64,000 bases of DNA from Homoserinimonas sp044769865 (GTDB taxonomy: Bacteria; Actinomycetota; Actinomycetes; Actinomycetales; Microbacteriaceae), in assembly GCF_044769865.1 (NCBI RefSeq), contig NZ_JBIZWA010000001.1, positions 372,001 through 436,000 on the forward strand. Reading direction: 5' to 3'. Below, in pieces: positions 59,476 to 64,000 of this stretch. The stretch's first letter is position 1, and each line of letters starts with the position of its first letter. The position numbers and the translations under genes are program-made. Under the pieces are notes generated by a model. That model had not been told where the DNA came from and did no database searches. It was given only the letters and a program-made list of their open reading frames with translations.

Positions 59476-61031
59476 GCGCGACACACAGCGGGCCCACCCG
59501 CAGGTTGTCGAAGCTGCGCCTGACGATCGCCCTCGCGGTCATCTGCGCCGTCGTCGCCGCCGGATTCATCAACGTGCGCGACTGGGCCGTCTCGCGCGAT
59601 GTCGTCTCGGCGGAACCCTGGTTCGCAGGCTACGTCGACGTCACGGCGACACCCCACCACGAGTTCGAGAACCCCGCAGGCGAGAGCAGTTCGCAGGTGA
59701 TGCTCTCCTTCATCGTCGCCGCGGCCGACGCGCCCTGCACACCCACCTGGGGTGGTGCATACACGCTGGCGGCCGCCGCAACCGACCTCGACCTCGACCG
59801 GCGCATCGCGCGCCTCGAGCAGCAGGGCGGAGCCATCGGCATCTCCTTCGGCGGGCTGCTCAACGACGAACTCGCGACATCGTGCACGGATGCCCGTTCC
59901 CTCACTCGCGCCTACGAGACCGTGATCGAGCGCTATGGCGCCTCGACGATCGACCTCGACATCGAGGGAGAGAACCTCTCCGACGCGGAGGCCGGCGAAC
60001 GACGCGCGCAGGCCATCGCGGGCGTGCAGCAGTCGCGCCGGGCTGCGGGCGAAGACCTCGCGGTGTGGCTGACGCTGCCCGCCGCGACCTTCGGCCTCAC
60101 GGAGGACGGAACGACCTTCGTGGCCCAGATGCTCGCGGCTGGTGTCGACATCGCAGGGGTCAACGTCATGACGATGAACTTCGGCGACAGCCTCGATGAC
60201 GGCGAGACGATGGCGGATGCCTCGGCTCGCGCACTCCGCGAGACCCACCGCCAACTCGGCATCCTCTACTCGCAGGCTGACACTCCGCTCTCGAGCGCGA
60301 CGCTGTGGCGCAAGCTGGGCGCGACGCCCATGATCGGCCAGAACGATGTCGCGACGGAGGTGTTCACGCTTGAGGATGCAACCGCGCTCAACGCCTTCAG
60401 CCTGGAGCAGGGCCTCGGCCGCCTCTCGATGTGGTCACTCAACCGCGACACCGAGTGCGGCCCCAACTATGTGCACCTGACGCGAGTCTCGGATTCGTGC
60501 AGCGGAGTGGAGCAGGGCACCACGCGGTTCGCGGACCTGCTCGCCGCCGACTTCGATGGCGCACTCGAGAGCTCGGCTGGGGCGATCACCCTCGCGGAAC
60601 CGCAGGACGGCGAGATAGTGGACGACCCCGAGACGAGCCCGTACCCGATCTGGAACGAAACGGCCTCCTACCCCGCCGGCACGAAGGTCGTGTGGAAGCA
60701 GGCCGTCTACCAGACGAAGTGGTGGACCTCGGGTGACGCCCCCGACGCACCCGTGCTCAGTTCCTTCGAGACCCCGTGGACGCTCCTCGGGCCAGTGCTT
60801 GAGGGAGAGAAACCGGTCGACCAGCCAACCATCCCCGCCGGCATGTACCCGGAGTGGGACGGCATGGCGGTCTTCGAGAAGGGCGACCGGGTCATCTTCG
60901 ACGGCCTCGCCTACGAAGCGAAGTGGTGGACGACGGCCGACAGCCCGGAGAAGTACAGCGCCGATCCTGGCGGTGCCGCCTGGCGCCCGCTCACTGTCGA
61001 GGAGATCGAGGAGGCCGTCGCGGCGGAGTGA
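59472..61031 (+). CDS. Membrane-anchored GH18-like chitinase with two chitin-binding repeats
   Basis: 519 residues. An N-terminal signal anchor (about 15-33) puts the enzyme outside. The GH18 barrel has the catalytic D-x-D-x-E at D161, D163, E165 (TIDLDIEGE), with the usual VNVMTMNFGD strand later. Two CBM5/12-type repeats (about 395-445 and 457-508) each contain a KWWT core. Translation is coupled to the GT2 synthase. It probably trims, releases or binds the polymer made by that enzyme. Substrate is inferred from the modules. Confidence 0.87.
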   Translation: MSATHSGPTRRLSKLRLTIALAVICAVVAAGFINVRDWAVSRDVVSAEPWFAGYVDVTATPHHEFENPAGESSSQVMLSFIVAAADAPCTPTWGGAYTLAAAATDLDLDRRIARLEQQGGAIGISFGGLLNDELATSCTDARSLTRAYETVIERYGASTIDLDIEGENLSDAEAGERRAQAIAGVQQSRRAAGEDLAVWLTLPAATFGLTEDGTTFVAQMLAAGVDIAGVNVMTMNFGDSLDDGETMADASARALRETHRQLGILYSQADTPLSSATLWRKLGATPMIGQNDVATEVFTLEDATALNAFSLEQGLGRLSMWSLNRDTECGPNYVHLTRVSDSCSGVEQGTTRFADLLAADFDGALESSAGAITLAEPQDGEIVDDPETSPYPIWNETASYPAGTKVVWKQAVYQTKWWTSGDAPDAPVLSSFETPWTLLGPVLEGEKPVDQPTIPAGMYPEWDGMAVFEKGDRVIFDGLAYEAKWWTTADSPEKYSADPGGAAWRPLTVEEIEEAVAAE

Positions 61032-61087
61032 GCCGAAAGGGCCGCGTGGGGGTTCGTGCGCTTCCCCTCGCCGGGACGGGTCGGGCT

Positions 61088-61093
61088 TAGCAT
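61088..61093 (+). promoter_or_regulatory. -10 box of a leaderless promoter (pdxH)
   Basis: TAGCAT, 7 nt before the ATG at 61101. Confidence 0.6.
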
Positions 61094-61100
61094 TGCGACC

Positions 61101-61733
61101 ATGAACTACCCGCAGACCCTCAGCGGCGACGGCGGCCTTGAGCTGCCCGAGTTCGACTCGCCCCCACGCGACCCCGGTGCGCTGCTCGTGACCTGGTTCT
61201 CGCGCGCCGAGCAGTTGGGGGCGCGCGAACACCTCGCGGTCGCACTCGCAACGGCGGATGCCGACGGCCGGCCCTCAAACCGCATGGTGCTGCTGAAGCG
61301 AGTGGATGCCGCGGGCGTGACATTCACCACGACGGCGACGAGCCGCAAGGGGCGCGAACTCGCAGGGCAGCCATGGGGCGCGATGACGGCCTATTGGCGC
61401 GAGACGATCCAGCAGGTGCGACTGGCTGGGCCCGCGCGGCGGCTCAGCGAGGAGGAGTCCGACGCGCTCTTCGCCGCGCGACCCATCCCGTCCCAGGCAT
61501 CGGCAATCGCATCACACCAGGGCGAGCCGCTCGACGACCCGGCAGCGCTCGTCGAGCGCGCCTCCGCCCTCGCGGCTTCGCCCGAGGTCCTGCCTCGGCC
61601 CGAGTACTGGTACGGCTACCGGCTCGAGCCCGAGGTCGTCGAGTTCTGGCACGGCACCGTGCACCGCTTGCACCGGCGCCTGCTGTACGAACGCAACGGC
61701 GACGCCTGGACGCATCGGCGACTGCAGCCCTAG
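61101..61733 (+). CDS. pdxH: Pyridoxamine 5'-phosphate oxidase
   Basis: 210-residue FMN enzyme making PLP from PNP or PMP. RPSNRMVLLKRVDAAGVTFTT, GRELAGQPWGAMTAYW, QVRLAGPARRLSEEESDALFAARP and the C-terminal VEFWHGTVHRLHRR are the family signatures. PLP feeds metY and the PLP aldolase in this window. The ATG at 61101 is preferred over an earlier in-frame start because of the TAGCAT box. Confidence 0.95.
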   Translation: MNYPQTLSGDGGLELPEFDSPPRDPGALLVTWFSRAEQLGAREHLAVALATADADGRPSNRMVLLKRVDAAGVTFTTTATSRKGRELAGQPWGAMTAYWRETIQQVRLAGPARRLSEEESDALFAARPIPSQASAIASHQGEPLDDPAALVERASALAASPEVLPRPEYWYGYRLEPEVVEFWHGTVHRLHRRLLYERNGDAWTHRRLQP

Positions 61734-61755
61734 CGTCGCGGTCGCACCGGCGGGC

Positions 61756-62532
61756 TCAGCCCTTGTTGCGGTGCTGGCGAATCGCCTTTATTGCGAGCTG
61801 GGTTGCCGTGAACACGAGGAGGAGCGCGAAGAGCACGCTGCCGAGTTGCGGGTCGACGAAGCCGGCCACCGCGATCCCGCCGAACGATGACGGCACCGCG
61901 AAGAGGCCGATCATGAGCGCCCCCTTCACATCGGCGTTGCCGTTGCGAAGGTTGTTGATCGTGCCCGTGATCGCCGTGGGGATCATCATGACGAGCGAAG
62001 ACCCCTTCGCGACGAGGTCCCCCATGCCGAAGAGCACGATCATCACGGGAACCACGATCACGCCGCCCCCGACACCGAGGAGCCCCGACAGGATGCCCGT
62101 GGCGAGTCCGACCCCGGCAAGCGCGAGCACTGAACCGAGCGAGTAGACGAACTCGCCGCCGCGGTCGGGCACGGTGAAGAAGAGACTCGCGGCCATGACC
62201 ACCTGGAAGGCGATGAAGCCCCACCTGAGCCAGAGCTGCGAGATGCGTGCCAGGAGTGCCGTGCCGATGATGGAGCCGACGATGGCGCCGGCCGCGAGGC
62301 ATCCGGCCACAACCCAGTCGACGTCACCGTTGATCGCGTAGCCGAGCGAGCCCGCGATCGCCGTGGGCAGGATCGCCGAGAGCGAGGTGCCGCTCGCGCG
62401 ACGCTGCTGGTAGTGCAGCAGGATCACCAGCAGCGGCACGATGACGATGCCGCCGCCCACCCCGAACAGGCCAGAGAAGAAGCCCGCAAGGATGCCCGTG
62501 AGGGCGAGGAGGAGCACGCGACGAGTCTTCAT
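61756..62532 (-). CDS. TauE/SafE (TSUP) family permease
   Basis: 258 residues with about eight membrane helices in two repeated halves, each beginning with a glycine-rich LFGVGGGIVIVPLL- or LLGVGGGVIVVPVM-type motif. The family exports or imports sulfite, sulfonates and other organosulfur anions. Nothing nearby fixes the substrate. The start at 62530-62532 lacks a strong ribosome site. Confidence 0.92.
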   Translation of the reverse strand: MKTRRVLLLALTGILAGFFSGLFGVGGGIVIVPLLVILLHYQQRRASGTSLSAILPTAIAGSLGYAINGDVDWVVAGCLAAGAIVGSIIGTALLARISQLWLRWGFIAFQVVMAASLFFTVPDRGGEFVYSLGSVLALAGVGLATGILSGLLGVGGGVIVVPVMIVLFGMGDLVAKGSSLVMMIPTAITGTINNLRNGNADVKGALMIGLFAVPSSFGGIAVAGFVDPQLGSVLFALLLVFTATQLAIKAIRQHRNKG

Positions 62533-62584
62533 GGGCGCTTTCGGGAAGGGCCGGGCAGGGGCTGGAGCGGAGGATTGGGTGGGC

Positions 62585-63412
62585 TCAGTTGAAGCTGTCG
62601 GGGTGCGAGCCGACTCGCCCGTCGCGCTCGAGGGCCGTGATCGCCGCAACCTCGCCGATCGTCAGCTCGAAGTCGGTGACGTCGAAGTTCTCGGCCATGC
62701 GCTCGGCACGGTTCGACTTGGGGAAGACGATGTGCCCACGCTGCAGGTGCCAGCGGACGACGACCTGCGCTGGCGTCTTGCCGTGAGCTTCGGCAGCATC
62801 CGCCACCGCCGCCTCCTCGAAGAGCGGGTACTTGCCCTGGCCGAGCGGTGCCCACGCCTCGATCGCGATGCCCTTGTCGCGGCAGAACGCCTGTACGCCG
62901 GGCTGCTGGTAGGCGGGGTGTACCTCGATCTGGTTGACGGCGGGCACGATGTCGCTCGCGTCGAGCAGGCGCTCGAGGTGCGGCACCAGGAAGTTGGAGA
63001 CGCCGATCGAGCTGGTGAGGCCGTCCGCCTGGAACTGCTCGAGCGCGTGCCATGCCTCGACATAGAGATCGTTCGCGGGCGCTGGCCAGTGGATCAGGTA
63101 GAGGTCGACGCGGTCGAGGCCGAGCTTCTCGAGGCTCGATTCGATCGCGGGGCGGGAACGGTCGGCCGCCTGCTCCGTGATCCACTGCTTGGTCGTGATG
63201 AAGAGCTCATCGCGCGGGATGCCCGACTTCGCGATGGCGCGCCCCACGCCCTCCTCGTTGCCGTAGATTGCCGCCGTGTCGATGTGGCGGTAGCCCGCCT
63301 CGAGGGCGTCGGTGACGATGCGCTCGGTCTCCGCCGGGTCCACCTTGAACACCCCGAACCCCAGCTGGGGAATGTCGCGGCCGGAGTTGAGCGTGATGGT
63401 GGGAATCGTCAT
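62585..63412 (-). CDS. Aldo/keto reductase
   Basis: 275 residues of the AKR5-like group (2,5-diketo-D-gluconate reductase type). The catalytic tetrad is visible: D45, Y50 (HIDTAAIYGNE), K75 (FITTKQW) and H108 (LIHWP). The NADPH-binding end VFPKSNRAERMAEN is present. Natural substrate unknown; such enzymes reduce sugars and reactive aldehydes. Confidence 0.93.
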   Translation of the reverse strand: MTIPTITLNSGRDIPQLGFGVFKVDPAETERIVTDALEAGYRHIDTAAIYGNEEGVGRAIAKSGIPRDELFITTKQWITEQAADRSRPAIESSLEKLGLDRVDLYLIHWPAPANDLYVEAWHALEQFQADGLTSSIGVSNFLVPHLERLLDASDIVPAVNQIEVHPAYQQPGVQAFCRDKGIAIEAWAPLGQGKYPLFEEAAVADAAEAHGKTPAQVVVRWHLQRGHIVFPKSNRAERMAENFDVTDFELTIGEVAAITALERDGRVGSHPDSFN

Positions 63413-63437
63413 CCCACTATCGTGCCACCGTTTTGGG

Positions 63438-64000
63438 TCACACCTCGCGCTGGTCTGGCCCGTTGTAGGCGCTGAGGGGGCGGATGAGCGAGTTCGAGCG
63501 CAGCTGCTCCATGATGTGCGCCGTCCAGCCGGTCACGCGCGACGCCACGAAGAGCGGCGTGAACATCTCGGTGTCGAAGCCGATCAGCCGGTAGGCGGGG
63601 CCGCTCGGGTAGTCGAGGTTGGGTTTGATCGACTTGCGGGCATCCATCGCCGCTTCGAGGCGGTCGTAGAGTTCGCCCATCTGGCCTGCGTCGTAGTGCT
63701 CGATGAGGGTGTCGAGCGCCTTCTTCATGGTGGGCACGCGCGAGTCGCCGTTCTTGTAGACGCGGTGGCCGAAGCCCATGATCTTGCGCTTCTCGGCGAG
63801 GGCTTGATCGAGCCACTCCTCGGCACGCTCGGGGATGACGATCTCGTCGAAGACGTGCATGACCGCCTCGTTGGCGCCGCCGTGGAGCGGGCCCTTGAGT
63901 GCGCCGATCGCGGCCACGACCGCGCTGTAGATGTCGCTCAGCGTCGAGGTGACGACGCGCGCAGTGAAGGTCGAGGCATTGAAGGAGTGCTCCGCGTAGA
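63438..64000 (-). CDS. Citrate synthase/2-methylcitrate synthase (5' end beyond window)
   Basis: The C-terminal 187 codons are visible; the N-terminus lies past the right edge. Active-site His are in GPLHGGANEAV and MGFGHRVYKNGD, and the catalytic Asp is in GFDTEMFTPLFVASRVTGWTAH. The short loops and wording of these motifs resemble PrpC/CitA-type enzymes more than the long hexameric GltA, so it may act on oxaloacetate with acetyl- or propionyl-CoA. No prpB or prpD gene is within the window. Confidence 0.92.
   Translation of the reverse strand, partial: YAEHSFNASTFTARVVTSTLSDIYSAVVAAIGALKGPLHGGANEAVMHVFDEIVIPERAEEWLDQALAEKRKIMGFGHRVYKNGDSRVPTMKKALDTLIEHYDAGQMGELYDRLEAAMDARKSIKPNLDYPSGPAYRLIGFDTEMFTPLFVASRVTGWTAHIMEQLRSNSLIRPLSAYNGPDQREV

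Overview
This is a 64 kb piece of a high-GC chromosome. Gene content, order and codon use point to an actinobacterium of the order Micrococcales, most likely Microbacteriaceae. Supporting signs are the prs-glmU-tRNA-Gln and rplY-pth-mfd clusters, DUF501 next to a FtsB-like protein and eno, an HPr linked to a fused fructose PTS, and many leaderless genes with a TANNNT box 6-7 nt before the start codon. I see no rRNA, CRISPR array, prophage or intact insertion sequence. Genes are dense, most intergenic gaps are under 200 bp, and none exceeds 300 bp.

Layout. 1-2.8 kb: an ABC importer (two permeases and a lipoprotein binding protein), cut by the left edge. 2.9-8.3 kb: a YcaQ-type DNA repair protein, HtpX protease with LemA, and a coupled pair of FAD lactone oxidase and PLP aldolase/deaminase. 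8.5-16.4 kb: an Ig-repeat membrane protein, a SRAP (DNA-protein crosslink) protein, an unusually short tRNA-Leu(UAA), type II NADH dehydrogenase, a subtilase-DUF501-FtsB-enolase run. 16.5-25.7 kb: hisS, a TetR regulator, ferritin with tandem iron-box-like sites, mazG, a CPBP protease, mfd, pth and rplY. 25.9-33.9 kb: a hydroxyacid dehydrogenase, gluconate kinase, gnd, a rearranged CoA-transferase, prs, glmU, tRNA-Gln. 34-39.5 kb: MarR, a DksA-like zinc finger, the methionine importer metQNI, an ABC-F ATPase. 39.5-40.8 kb: an AbiEi-like/DUF559 (Vsr-like nuclease) gene bracketed by three related ~55 bp palindromes, the best candidate here for a little-described mobile or repeat-maintenance unit. 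40.8-45.6 kb: metG-tatD-rsmA, a DUF4287 protein and ispE. 45.7-49.8 kb: a fructose operon (DeoR regulator, fruK, fused EIIABC, HPr). 49.9-53.3 kb: rsmI, a protein O-mannosyltransferase and a quinone oxidoreductase. 53.3-57 kb: a 62 bp near-perfect palindrome, metY and small enzymes. 57-61 kb: a processive GT2 synthase translationally coupled to a membrane-anchored GH18/chitin-binding protein. 61-64 kb: pdxH, a TauE/SafE permease, an aldo/keto reductase and a citrate synthase cut by the right edge.

Working together: metY and metQNI both supply methionine. gntK and gnd link gluconate to the pentose phosphate pathway, which feeds prs. The fru operon imports and phosphorylates fructose. The GT2-GH18 pair probably makes and trims a GlcNAc-type surface glycan. 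YcaQ, SRAP and Mfd are three DNA-damage proteins that are not in one operon. Function calls rest on motif and family recognition by eye; no database search was run.
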